The position numbers were made by a program, and so were the translations under genes. Under the pieces are notes generated by a model that was not told the origin of the DNA, did no database searches, and saw nothing but the letters and a program-made list of their open reading frames with translations. A stretch of 36,654 nt of DNA, taken from Sporichthyaceae bacterium (lineage in GTDB: Bacteria > Actinomycetota > Actinomycetes > JAKEEW01). The stretch lies in assembly GCA_022616375.1 (NCBI GenBank), contig JAKEEW010000859.1, positions 1-36,654 of the forward strand, in the 5' to 3' direction. Shown piece after piece: positions 27,104 to 36,500 of this stretch (position 1 is the first letter of the stretch; every line of letters begins with the position of its first letter).

Positions 27104-28224
27104 ACCGTTGGCTGAGCCAGGACCTGGCTCGACGTGTCGGCTTCGGCCTCGCCGCCGCTGTGGTCGCCGTGCTCGTGGCGATCATGTTGACCTCGCTGGT
27201 GCTGGTCCTCGGCGGGTACTCACCGACCGAGACGATCTCGATCATGCTCGAGAGCGCCCGCCGTCCCCGCACCCAGGCACAGATTTTGAATTCGGGCACC
27301 CTGTACTACCTGTCTGCGGTCGCGGTGGCGATCGGTTTCCGGATGAACCTGTTCAACATCGGCGTGGACGGCCAGTACCGGCTTGCCGCGCTCATCGCAG
27401 CCGCAGTCGGCGGTGCCATCAACCTGCCCGCGCCGCTGCATGTCGCGATCATCATTCTGACCGCGATCCTGGTCGGCGCGATGTGGGCATCGATTGCGGC
27501 GATTCTCAAGGTCACCCGCGGAGTCAGCGAGGTGATCTCTACGATCATGCTGAACTTCGTGGCCACCGGGCTGATCGCCTGGTTGCTCCACGTCGACCGG
27601 CTGGCCGAGCCGATCGCCGGCAGCAACAACATCGGCACCAAGCCGATCCCGGCCTCGGGCCAAGTTCCGGGCATCTCACTGATCCCGGACTCGACCACCA
27701 AGGTCTACGGCCTGATCTTCCTCGCCATCGCGGTCGGCCTCGCCTACCACGTCTTCCTCGGCCGGACCCGGCTCGGATTCGACCTGCGCGCGACCGGGCT
27801 GTCTGAACATGCCGCGGTGGCCAGCGGGGTGAACGTCAAGAAGATGGTCGTGATCGCGATGGTCCTGTCCGGGGCGGTGGCCGGCCTGGTCAGCGTCCCC
27901 GAGCTGCTTGGGGCATCGCACTTCTACGCGCTCAACTTCCCGGCCGGGCTGGGCTTCACCGGAATCGCGATCGCGCTGCTCGGCCGCAACCACGCCTTCG
28001 GGATGGCGCTGGCCGCGCTGTTCTGGGGGTTCCTGGACAGTGCCGGCAACGCGCTCGACATCAACCGCATCCCGAAGGAAATCGTCACGATTACCCAAGG
28101 GACCATCGTGCTCTCCGTGGTCATCGCGTACGAGCTGGTCCGCCGCTACCGCATCCGCGCCGAGCAACGGCGGGTCAGTCGCGAGCTGGCCGTAACGCCG
28201 GCCCCGCAGGAGGTGACCGCGTGA
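27100..28224 (+). CDS. ABC transporter permease (nucleoside type)
   Basis: Multi-TM, FRMNLFNIGVDGQYRLAALIAA, GVSEVISTIMLNFVATGL. Confidence 0.92.
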   Translation: MNRWLSQDLARRVGFGLAAAVVAVLVAIMLTSLVLVLGGYSPTETISIMLESARRPRTQAQILNSGTLYYLSAVAVAIGFRMNLFNIGVDGQYRLAALIAAAVGGAINLPAPLHVAIIILTAILVGAMWASIAAILKVTRGVSEVISTIMLNFVATGLIAWLLHVDRLAEPIAGSNNIGTKPIPASGQVPGISLIPDSTTKVYGLIFLAIAVGLAYHVFLGRTRLGFDLRATGLSEHAAVASGVNVKKMVVIAMVLSGAVAGLVSVPELLGASHFYALNFPAGLGFTGIAIALLGRNHAFGMALAALFWGFLDSAGNALDINRIPKEIVTITQGTIVLSVVIAYELVRRYRIRAEQRRVSRELAVTPAPQEVTA

Positions 28225-29489
28225 CCGCCTCGGATCTTTCCGTCGGCCTGCCGGAGGCGCCGCCGGCCCGCCGCCGAGCCCGGCTGGACTGGCGTCTGCT
28301 GCTGCTCGGCGCATTCGGTCTGTTGTTGCTGCTATCGGTCACCGAGCTCATCACCGGCGACACGACGCTGGCCTCCAGCGGGCAGATGCAGGCGGCGCTG
28401 CGCGCCGCGATCCCGATCGGCCTGGCTGCGCTCGGCGCGCTGTGGGCCGAGCGGGCCGGTGTAGTGAACATCGGCTTGGAAGGCATGATGATCCTCGGCA
28501 CCTGGTTCGGTGCCTGGGGAGCCCTGCAGTTCATCGACAACGCCTGGCTGGGCGTGCTGGTCGGGATGCTCGGCGGCGCGCTCGGCGGCCTGCTGCACGC
28601 GCTGGCCACGGTGACGTTCGGGGTCGACCAGATCGTCTCCGGAGTCGCGATCATCTTGCTCGGCACCGGAGTGACCCAGTTCCTGTCCGCCGCGGTGTTC
28701 GCGGACATGCCCGGTGGCGGTGAGATCCAGTCGCCGCCGACGCCGCGGATGGGCAACGTTCCGGTGGGCGGCGCCACCGACTGGCTGCTCGACCTGGAGC
28801 GGGAGAACATCTTCTTCGTCTCCGACCTGGCCGGCGTGCTCTACGGCCTGACCACCAACATGTCCCAGCTCACCCTGCTCGCGATCGCGCTGGTGCCGCT
28901 GAGCTGGTGGGTGCTGTGGCGGACCGCGTTCGGGCTGCGGCTGCGCTCGGTTGGCGAGCACCCGGTCGCGGCCGAGTCGCTCGGTGTGAACGTGTACTTC
29001 TACAAGTACGTCGCGGTGGTCGTGTCCGGCGCGCTGGCCGGACTGGGTGGCGCGTTCCTCGCCCTGGTGCTGAACAACCAGTACCGGGACGGGCAGACCG
29101 CTGGCCGGGGGTTCATCGGTCTCGCCGCGATGATCTTCGGTAACTGGCGGCCCGGTGGCTTGGCCGCCGGGGCCGGGCTGTTCGGCTACATGGACGCGAT
29201 GCAGCTGCGCGGTGGTAGCGTCGCGGTGCACGCGCTCCTGCTGGCGTTCGCGATCGGGCTAGCCGTTGCGGCGATCTGGCAGTTCACCCGGGGTCGTCGG
29301 GCGGCCGCGATCGCGGCCGGCGTCGCCGCGATCGCGCTCTATCTGCTGTACAGGTTCACCGACACGGTGCCGGAGCAGTTCCTCTACTTCGCCCCGCACA
29401 TCACCACACTGATCGTGCTCGCGCTGTTCTCGCAGCGACTTCGAATGCCCGCGGCGGACGGGCGACCATACCGCCGAGGCGAGGAGTAG
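28221..29489 (+). CDS. ABC transporter permease (nucleoside type)
   Basis: Multi-TM, ALWAERAGVVNIGLEGMMILGTWFGAWG, GVNVYFYKYVAVVVSGALAGLGGAFLAL. Confidence 0.92.
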   Translation: MTASDLSVGLPEAPPARRRARLDWRLLLLGAFGLLLLLSVTELITGDTTLASSGQMQAALRAAIPIGLAALGALWAERAGVVNIGLEGMMILGTWFGAWGALQFIDNAWLGVLVGMLGGALGGLLHALATVTFGVDQIVSGVAIILLGTGVTQFLSAAVFADMPGGGEIQSPPTPRMGNVPVGGATDWLLDLERENIFFVSDLAGVLYGLTTNMSQLTLLAIALVPLSWWVLWRTAFGLRLRSVGEHPVAAESLGVNVYFYKYVAVVVSGALAGLGGAFLALVLNNQYRDGQTAGRGFIGLAAMIFGNWRPGGLAAGAGLFGYMDAMQLRGGSVAVHALLLAFAIGLAVAAIWQFTRGRRAAAIAAGVAAIALYLLYRFTDTVPEQFLYFAPHITTLIVLALFSQRLRMPAADGRPYRRGEE

Positions 29490-29498
29490 GCGACCTCG

Positions 29499-29915
29499 AT
29501 GACCGATCCCGGCACGATCGACTGGGCCGCCCTGCAAGCTGCGGCCCAGTCGGCGATGAAGCACGCCTACGCGCCCTACTCGCAGTTCCCGGTCGGCGCC
29601 GCCGCGCTGGTCGAGGACGGCCGGATCGTGTCCGGCTGCAACGTCGAGAACGCCTCCTACGGGCTCGGGCTGTGCGCGGAGTGCAGCCTGGTGTCGGCGT
29701 TGCAGATGTCCGGTGGCGGTCGGCTGGTCGCGGTGGTCTGTGTGGACCGCAACGGAGCGGCTCTGATGCCGTGCGGTCGATGCCGGCAGTTGCTCTGGGA
29801 GCACGGCGGCCCGGACTGCCTGGTCCAGACCGTGCGCGGTGTGCTCCCGATGACCGACGTACTTCCGGACGCGTTCGACGCCTCTGACCTGGAGGAGCGA
29901 GGAGACGCCGGCTGA
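29499..29915 (+). CDS. cdd: cytidine deaminase
   Basis: AYAPYSQFPVGAAALVEDG, GCNVENASYGLGLCAECS, PCGRCRQLLWE. Confidence 0.96.
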   Translation: MTDPGTIDWAALQAAAQSAMKHAYAPYSQFPVGAAALVEDGRIVSGCNVENASYGLGLCAECSLVSALQMSGGGRLVAVVCVDRNGAALMPCGRCRQLLWEHGGPDCLVQTVRGVLPMTDVLPDAFDASDLEERGDAG

Positions 29916-31195
29916 TGGACGCGGTCGAGGTGATCCGGACCAAGCGCGACGGCGGTGAGCTCAGCCCGGCCCAGATCGACTGGGTGCTAGGCGAGTACGT
30001 CCGCGGTGGGGTCGCCGACGAGCAGATGGCCGCGCTGGCGATGGCCATCCTGCTGCGCGGCATGAGTCCGACGGAGCTGTCCCGCTGGACCGACGCGATG
30101 ATCCGCTCCGGGGAGCGGATGGACTGGTCGCAGCTGGACCGGCCGACCACCGACAAGCATTCAACCGGCGGCGTCGGCGACAAGATCACCCTGCCGCTAG
30201 CACCGACGGTAGCGGCCTGCGGCGCTGCCGTGCCGCAGCTGTCCGGCCGCGGACTCGGCCACACCGGCGGCACCCTGGACAAGCTGGAGTCGATTCCCGG
30301 CTGGCGGGCGTCGCTATCCAACGCGGAGATGCTCGACGTGCTCCGCGAGGCCGGCGCGGTGGTGTGCGCGGCCGGCGAAGGCCTGGCCCCGGCCGACCGC
30401 AAGCTCTACGCGCTGCGCGACGTGACCGGCACGGTGGAATCGGTCCCGCTGATCGCCAGCTCGATCATGAGCAAGAAGATCGCCGAAGGCACCGGGGCGC
30501 TGGTCCTCGACGTGAAGGTGGGTTCGGGCGCGTTCATGAAGACCCGTGCCGATGCCCGGATCCTGGCCGAGACCATGGTCGGCCTGGGCGACGCGGCCGG
30601 GGTGCGCACCGTGGCACTGCTTACCGACATGAGCACCCCGCTCGGTCTCACCGCCGGCAACGCGCTGGAGGTCCGGGAGTCGGTCGAGGTGCTGGCCGGC
30701 GGCGGACCGGCCGACGTGGTGGAGCTGACGGTCACGCTGGCCAGGGAGATGCTCGCCGCGTGCGGCCTGGGAGGCGGAAAGGACCCGGCGGAAGCGCTGC
30801 GGGACGGGTCGGCGATGGACACCTGGCGCCGGATGATATCGGCGCAGGGCGGCGACCCTGATGCTTCACTGCCGGTGGCGGCGGTCACCGAGGTGGTGAC
30901 CGCGCCGATCGACGGGGTGATCTCCAGGCTGGACGCGTACGCGGTTGGCGTGGCCGCCTGGCGGCTCGGTGCCGGGCGGGCTCGCAAGGAGGATCCGGTC
31001 CAGGCCGGAGCGGGGGTCGAGCTACACGCCAAGCTTGGCGACCGGGTCAGTGCCGGCCAGCCGCTGGCTACCGTGCACACCGACGACCCGGAGCGGGTCG
31101 CCGGAGCGGTCGAGGCGCTGCGGACCGGTTACGACATCGGCGCGGAGCCCCCGGTCGGCGCGCCCGAGCTCGTGCTCGATCGGATCACTGCCTAA
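29915..31195 (+). CDS. deoA: thymidine/pyrimidine-nucleoside phosphorylase
   Basis: VIRTKRDGGELS, DKHSTGGVGDKITLPLAPTVAACG, SGRGLGHTGGTLDKLESIPG. Confidence 0.96.
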   Translation: MDAVEVIRTKRDGGELSPAQIDWVLGEYVRGGVADEQMAALAMAILLRGMSPTELSRWTDAMIRSGERMDWSQLDRPTTDKHSTGGVGDKITLPLAPTVAACGAAVPQLSGRGLGHTGGTLDKLESIPGWRASLSNAEMLDVLREAGAVVCAAGEGLAPADRKLYALRDVTGTVESVPLIASSIMSKKIAEGTGALVLDVKVGSGAFMKTRADARILAETMVGLGDAAGVRTVALLTDMSTPLGLTAGNALEVRESVEVLAGGGPADVVELTVTLAREMLAACGLGGGKDPAEALRDGSAMDTWRRMISAQGGDPDASLPVAAVTEVVTAPIDGVISRLDAYAVGVAAWRLGAGRARKEDPVQAGAGVELHAKLGDRVSAGQPLATVHTDDPERVAGAVEALRTGYDIGAEPPVGAPELVLDRITA

Positions 31196-31205
31196 GATCG
31201 TCGTC

Positions 31206-31562
31206 GTGCCTCAGTTCGTCACTGCGCCCGCGCGCATCCCGGTGCCCGGCGGCAAGGTCATCGACGAGTACGTCGGCCGGGTCAACAGCGCGACCGAGTC
31301 GGTCAGCGTGGCCCACATGACCGCGCCGGGTGGGTGGACGGAGCCGGCCCAGGCACCCGAGTTCGACGAGGTCACGCTGGTGCTGCACGGCTGCGTCCGG
31401 GTGGAGCACGACGGCGGTGCCATCGACGTGCACGCCGGTCAAGCGATCGTGACCCGGGCCGGAGAGCGGGTCAGGTACTCCTGCCCGGAGCCCGCCGGAG
31501 CGGAATATGTCGCGATCTGCCTGCCCGCGTTCGGGCCCGACCTGGCCCACCGCGAGGAGTAG
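31206..31562 (+). CDS. cupin-domain protein (EutQ-like)
   Basis: Small beta-rich ORF, FDEVTLVLHGCVRVEHDGGAIDVHAGQAIVTRAGERVRYS; GTG start placed after deoA stop. Confidence 0.75.
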   Translation: MPQFVTAPARIPVPGGKVIDEYVGRVNSATESVSVAHMTAPGGWTEPAQAPEFDEVTLVLHGCVRVEHDGGAIDVHAGQAIVTRAGERVRYSCPEPAGAEYVAICLPAFGPDLAHREE

Positions 31563-31626
31563 CGCCTGCTTGCTTGAGGTTGCGGTCATTGCCGGGCGAC
31601 GGTTGGTGAGCGCGGCCCCACGCCAT

Positions 31627-31726
31627 CCATACATGCGTTAAGTCGATCAAGCCGGTCGCTATGCCTTGGTCGCGGATGGTTTGTCCGTGCCGAGCGGGCC
31701 TCTTGATCGGTTTAACGCATGCGTGG
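31627..31726. repeat. long-loop inverted repeat between convergent cupin and pspC genes
   Basis: CCATACATGCGTTAAGTCGATCAAG (31627-31651) vs CTTGATCGGTTTAACGCATGCGTGG (31702-31726): 21/25 Watson-Crick, 3 further G-U wobbles. Confidence 0.85.
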
Positions 31727-31735
31727 ACGAGGAAC

Positions 31736-31981
31736 CTAGGCGGCCGGGGGTGGACCGGACTGCCAGTTCGTGGGGGCCTCCATCCGGTTCTCGTCCGGCA
31801 TGACGATCCACAGGATCAGGTACGCAAGGATCGACGAGCCGGGCAGGAACAGGAACAGGACGAAGATCACTCGGACCAGGACCGGGTCCCAGCCGAAGCG
31901 CCTGGCGATACCGGCGCACACTCCCGCGATCATGCGGCCGTCGCGCGGCCGGAACAACGGTGTAGCACTCACGATGAGCAA
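31736..31981 (-). CDS. PspC-domain protein
   Basis: LFRPRDGRMIAGVCAGIARRFGWDPVLVRVIFVLFLFLPGSSILAYLILWIVMPDE. Confidence 0.93.
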   Translation of the reverse strand: MLIVSATPLFRPRDGRMIAGVCAGIARRFGWDPVLVRVIFVLFLFLPGSSILAYLILWIVMPDENRMEAPTNWQSGPPPAA

Positions 31982-32152
31982 CTCCCTTCATCATCGACCC
32001 TAGATCGGCTGGCCCGCCGATTCGTCCCCCCGGGGAGCGGTTTGCGGTCTCGGCCGAGAGGTGGAGCGAACACGAGTTGATCAAGGGTTATGTCAGGGTT
32101 TTCCCTGGTTAGTCTCCGGTCCCTTAGCATGACCAGCCGTTGTGCTGCACCG

Positions 32153-33676
32153 ATGACACGGGGAGTGATCGTGGAGGTCCGTCAGGATGAGATCGACGGC
32201 GTGCCGGTCTTCTGGGCGCCGGCGGACGGACCGCAGCGGGCCGGCCTGTGCTTCCGGGTGGGTCGTGCCGACGAGACGCTGGCCCGCGGCGGAATCACGC
32301 ACCTGATCGAGCACCTGGTGCTGCACCGCGTCGGGCAGCCCATCCACGAGTACCAGGGCCAGGTCGAACCCGCGCTCACCATGTTCGCGACCGAGGGCGA
32401 CGGGGACGCGATCCGGACGTTCTTCGACACCGTGTGCGGCGCGCTCAAGGATCTACCGATGGATCGGCTCGAGCTTGAGCGCAACGTCCTCGCCGCGGAG
32501 GCCGCCAGCCGACCGGCGCACGTGATCGCGCCGCTGCTGCCCTGGCGGTACGGCGCGGCCACGTTCGGCCTGCCGGTCTACGACGAGTTCGGCCTGTCCA
32601 CCTTTACCCCGGATGACCTGCGCAGCTGGGTCGCCACCTGGTTCACCCGGGGCAACGCCACCATGTGGGTGCTCGGCGGTCCGCCTCCGGTGGGTCTCGC
32701 GCTCGATCTCCCCGACGGCCCGCGCCGGCCGGTGCCGCAACCCAGCAACGCGCTGCCGACGGTGCCCGCGTACTTCAACGCCGACGTCAACGGGATCGCC
32801 ATGTCCACGGTGCTACCCAGGACCGCGGCCGGCCCGGTCTACTCGACCGTGCTCGAACGGGAACTGCGCCGGGAGCTGCGGCACGAGCGCGCGTTGAGCT
32901 ACACGCCATGGGTGGCGTATGAGCCACGAGACGCGCAGCACGCGCATCTGGTCGCGTTCGCCGATGGCATGGCGGACAACGCGCTGGAGCTGACCTCGTG
33001 GTTCGTCAACACCGTGGAACGGCTGGCCGACGTGCCGCCGGCCGACGAGGTGTTCCGGCAGTCGGTGCAGAACCTGCGGGAGAACTTCGGCCGGCCCGAG
33101 GTGCAATCCGGCCAGGCCTACGTCGCGGCGGTCAACACGCTGCACGGGGCGCCGGTGCGGACATTGGAGCAGGTGCTTTCAGAGCTCGACGCCGTCACGC
33201 CGGCCGACGTTCGGGACACCGGCCGGATCGCGCTCGGCCAGGCCCTGTATATGTTGCCGAGCGAGCGGAAGCTGAACGGGTCCCGCTACGTTCCGGCGCC
33301 GAAGTGGTCGGACGGTGTCGTCGCCGGCCGGACCATGCGCTCGCGGGATTGGCAGCAGGCCACCTCGCTGGTCGTTGGCGCTTCCGGCGTCAGCCTGACC
33401 GACGGGACCAACGCGATCACGGTGCGGTTCGACGAGTGTGCGGTCGTGCTCGCCTGGCCGGACGGTCGCCGGTCCTTGATTGGATCGGATGCGCTAGGAC
33501 TCAACGTGGAGCCCACCCTCTGGCGCGACGGGTTGGCGGCGACTGCCGAGATCGATCGCCGAGTCCGGGCCGCCCTGGTCGTGCCGATGCCGGCCCGCGC
33601 GGCGGCAGACATCCCGAAGCCGCCGGGTCGCGGCTGGAACTGGGTTCGCTGGCGGCTGTCTGGCGGCCGACGATGA
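32153..33676 (+). CDS. M16-family (insulinase-like) metallopeptidase
   Basis: HxxEH in GGITHLIEHLVLH and LELERNVLAAEA downstream; start uncertain (32090, 32129, 32153 or 32165 in frame). Confidence 0.75.
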   Translation: MTRGVIVEVRQDEIDGVPVFWAPADGPQRAGLCFRVGRADETLARGGITHLIEHLVLHRVGQPIHEYQGQVEPALTMFATEGDGDAIRTFFDTVCGALKDLPMDRLELERNVLAAEAASRPAHVIAPLLPWRYGAATFGLPVYDEFGLSTFTPDDLRSWVATWFTRGNATMWVLGGPPPVGLALDLPDGPRRPVPQPSNALPTVPAYFNADVNGIAMSTVLPRTAAGPVYSTVLERELRRELRHERALSYTPWVAYEPRDAQHAHLVAFADGMADNALELTSWFVNTVERLADVPPADEVFRQSVQNLRENFGRPEVQSGQAYVAAVNTLHGAPVRTLEQVLSELDAVTPADVRDTGRIALGQALYMLPSERKLNGSRYVPAPKWSDGVVAGRTMRSRDWQQATSLVVGASGVSLTDGTNAITVRFDECAVVLAWPDGRRSLIGSDALGLNVEPTLWRDGLAATAEIDRRVRAALVVPMPARAAADIPKPPGRGWNWVRWRLSGGRR

Positions 33677-33748
33677 GCGATCCGTCCTCGTCGCGCACCG
33701 GGTGTGCCGATCATCTGACGCATGCTCGGAGGGGTAGCCTGTGCGGGC

Positions 33749-34894
33749 ATGAGTTCGCCCACTCTCGACCAGATCCTGCGATCGCCCAAGGTGGTGCTGC
33801 ACGACCACCTCGACGGTGGGCTGCGGCCGAGCACGATCATCGACCTGGCTGCCGAGACCGGGTATGACCGGTTGCCCACGACCGATCCCGATGAGCTGCG
33901 ACCGTGGTTCGTGTCGGCCGCGGACTCCGGCTCGCTGGAGCGCTACCTCGAGACGTTCGCGCACACCGTCGGCGTCATGCAGACCCCGGACGCGCTGGCC
34001 CGGGTAGCCGCCGAGTGCGCCGTCGACCTGGCCACCGACGGAGTCGTCTACGCCGAGGTGCGGTTCGCCCCCGAGCTGCACGTGACCGGTGGGCTCAGCC
34101 TGGACGAGGTGGTCCAGGCGGTGCTGGCCGGGTTCCGCGCAGGCGAGGCCGAAGCGGCCTCGGCCGGGCATCAGATCCGGGTCGGCACGCTGCTGACCGC
34201 GATGCGGCATGCCGCCAGATCGCTGGAGATTGCCGAGCTGTCGATCAGATACCGGGACGAAGGCGTCGTAGGGTTCGACATCGCCGGCGCCGAGGCGGGC
34301 TACCCGCCGACCCGGCATCTGGACGCGTTCGAATACCTGCACCGGGAGAACGCGCACTTCACCATCCATGCGGGTGAGGGCTTCGGGCTGCCGTCGATCT
34401 GGCAGGCGATCCAGTGGTGCGGCGCCGACCGGCTCGGCCACGGGGTGCGCATCATCGACGACATCGGGGTCACCGAGGACGGCACCGTCCAGCTGGGCCG
34501 GCTGGCCGCCTACGTTCGGGACAAGCGCATCCCTTTGGAGATGTGCCCGACCTCGAACATCCAGACCGGTGCGGCCATCTCGATTGGTGAGCACCCGATC
34601 GGACTGCTGCGCCAGCTCTACTTCCGGGTCACCGTGAACACCGACAACCGGCTGATGAGCGACACCTCGATGAGCAACGAATTCGCCCAGCTGGTGACCG
34701 CGTTCGGCTACACGCTCGACGACCTGCAGTGGTTCACGGTGAACGCGATGAAGTCGGCGTTCATCCCGTTCGACGCCCGGCTGGCGCTGATCAACGACGT
34801 GATCAAGCCGCGGTACGCCGAGCTGCGGGCCGAGGCGGCGTTCGCGGCGGCCGGCGCGGCCGCAGCCGGGTCCGGCGCTGCGCTGAAGCCCTAG
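33749..34894 (+). CDS. add: adenosine deaminase
   Basis: [52 protein letters not shown] motifs. Confidence 0.95.
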   Translation: MSSPTLDQILRSPKVVLHDHLDGGLRPSTIIDLAAETGYDRLPTTDPDELRPWFVSAADSGSLERYLETFAHTVGVMQTPDALARVAAECAVDLATDGVVYAEVRFAPELHVTGGLSLDEVVQAVLAGFRAGEAEAASAGHQIRVGTLLTAMRHAARSLEIAELSIRYRDEGVVGFDIAGAEAGYPPTRHLDAFEYLHRENAHFTIHAGEGFGLPSIWQAIQWCGADRLGHGVRIIDDIGVTEDGTVQLGRLAAYVRDKRIPLEMCPTSNIQTGAAISIGEHPIGLLRQLYFRVTVNTDNRLMSDTSMSNEFAQLVTAFGYTLDDLQWFTVNAMKSAFIPFDARLALINDVIKPRYAELRAEAAFAAAGAAAAGSGAALKP

Positions 34895-34952
34895 GTGATC
34901 TAGACCGGTCGGGACTGCGAAGGGCGGGCCGGCCGGCAATACCAGGATCAGC

Positions 34953-34982
34953 TTCACAAATCCGGCGTCCTGTGGATAACTT
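34953..34982 (+). promoter_or_regulatory. sigma70-like promoter candidate upstream of the HELTH-protein gene
   Basis: TTCACA (34953-34958), 18-nt spacer, TAACTT (34977-34982). Confidence 0.45.
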
Positions 34983-34984
34983 CG

Positions 34985-35017
34985 CCGTCTCCGCTGCACT
35001 CCTGGCAGCGGAGACGG
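34985..35017 (+). promoter_or_regulatory. 5'-UTR hairpin, 13-bp perfect stem
   Basis: CCGTCTCCGCTGC-actcctg-GCAGCGGAGACGG, directly followed by ggaggag RBS and ATG 35031. Confidence 0.8.
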
Positions 35018-35030
35018 GAGGAGATCCACG

Positions 35031-36386
35031 ATGCGCACCGAGTGGCGGCCTCGCATCGCCTTCACCGTTGCCGCCGTGATCTCCGCCGGCGCCGTTGCGG
35101 CCGGGGTCGGCCTCGGTCTCTTAGCCGACCCGGGGACCGACCGGGAGCCCGGCAACCCGGCGGCATCGGCTCCGTCCGCGGCCACGTCCGAGTCGGTGCC
35201 GGTGACACCCGACTTCACCGCCAGCCCACCCGCCGGCTCGGTGCAGGCGCTCGACGCGTTGCTGCTGCGCCGCGCCCAGGCGATCACCGCCGGTGACCTG
35301 GACGCGTTTCTGGCCGACCTCGATCAAGGACAGGACGATCTGGTCGCAGAGCAGCGGATGCTGTTCGCCAACCTGGCCGAGCTGCCGGTCGGCAGCGCCG
35401 AGTTCGCCCGCCGGGACTATCGGGCGCCGGCCGCGGCCGGGTCTGAGGGTCGGGCGTTGGTCGAGGCCCGGATCCGGCTCGACGGGGTGGATCCCGCGCC
35501 GACCGTGGCGCGCTACCGGTGGGACATCGCGATCGAGGACGGCCGGCTGGTGATCACCGACATCGGGGTGAACGAGACCGGCGCGGAGAACCCGTACGCC
35601 CCGACCCCGTGGGATTCCGCGCCACTCACCGCAGTCCGCACGCCGCACGCGCTCGTGGTGGTCACGACCGAGTCCGAAGACCGGGCCGGCGACCTGGCCG
35701 ATGCGGTGGAGTCGGCCTACCAGCGGTCCCGGGATCTCTGGCCGGCCGATGTGCCGGATCGGTTCGCCGTGTTCGGCACCAGCCGGCGCGCGATCTTCGA
35801 AGCCTGGTACGGCACCGGTGGCGGGGCGCTGGGCACCGGCACCGCCGGTCAGGCCGTGCCGGTGGCGACCTGCTGCGCCACCGAGCGGCGCACGCTCGGC
35901 GACATCACCTCGACCCACGTCATCGTCGATCTTGACGAGGTGGGTAGTGGGATCGAGCTCGAGCGCCTACTCGCGCACGAGCTCACGCACGCGGTCGCCC
36001 AACCGCGCACGGTGCTCGGCAACCGGCTACCGCGGTGGGCGGAAGAGGGATTCGCCGAGTTCGTCGGGGTCCAGCTACGCCGGTCCTACGGCGCCGGCTC
36101 GCGGTGGCCGGAGGTGGTGCGCGACTATGTCCGGCGGGGCGGGTTCACCGGCACGTTACCGGCCGATGCCGACTTCTACGGCTCCGATGCCGAGGCCAAC
36201 TACGGGCTGTCCGTGCAGTTCTTCGAGTTCCTCGCCCAGCGCTACGGCCCGAGCAAGGTCAGCGAGTTCTACTTCGGCCTGGCCGCCATGCCGGACCCCG
36301 ATCTCGATGTCGCGATCCAAGCCGATTTCAAGATCTCCGAGAACCGTCTGTTGGCCGACTGGGCGGACTGGGTTCGCGAGTCGTAG
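35031..36386 (+). CDS. secreted/membrane-anchored gluzincin-like (peptidase MA-like) protein
   Basis: N-terminal TM/signal, ERLLAHELTHAVAQPRTVLGNRLPRWAEEGFAEFVGVQ (HEXXH plus downstream E). Confidence 0.75.
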   Translation: MRTEWRPRIAFTVAAVISAGAVAAGVGLGLLADPGTDREPGNPAASAPSAATSESVPVTPDFTASPPAGSVQALDALLLRRAQAITAGDLDAFLADLDQGQDDLVAEQRMLFANLAELPVGSAEFARRDYRAPAAAGSEGRALVEARIRLDGVDPAPTVARYRWDIAIEDGRLVITDIGVNETGAENPYAPTPWDSAPLTAVRTPHALVVVTTESEDRAGDLADAVESAYQRSRDLWPADVPDRFAVFGTSRRAIFEAWYGTGGGALGTGTAGQAVPVATCCATERRTLGDITSTHVIVDLDEVGSGIELERLLAHELTHAVAQPRTVLGNRLPRWAEEGFAEFVGVQLRRSYGAGSRWPEVVRDYVRRGGFTGTLPADADFYGSDAEANYGLSVQFFEFLAQRYGPSKVSEFYFGLAAMPDPDLDVAIQADFKISENRLLADWADWVRES

Positions 36387-36424
36387 CGGCCGGAGCCGAC
36401 CGTTCCCGATCACTCGCCCACACT

Positions 36425-36456
36425 ATTTGCTGCAAATCCAGCTTTCTCCGCATAAT
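36425..36456 (+). promoter_or_regulatory. promoter candidate with palindrome over the -35 box
   Basis: TTGCTG (36427-36432), 18-nt spacer, CATAAT (36451-36456); ATTTGC-T-GCAAAT palindrome 36425-36437. Confidence 0.45.
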
Positions 36457-36500
36457 GTCCCCGGGTGTCGCCGGCAGGCGGCCAACAGACGGGGGATCCC

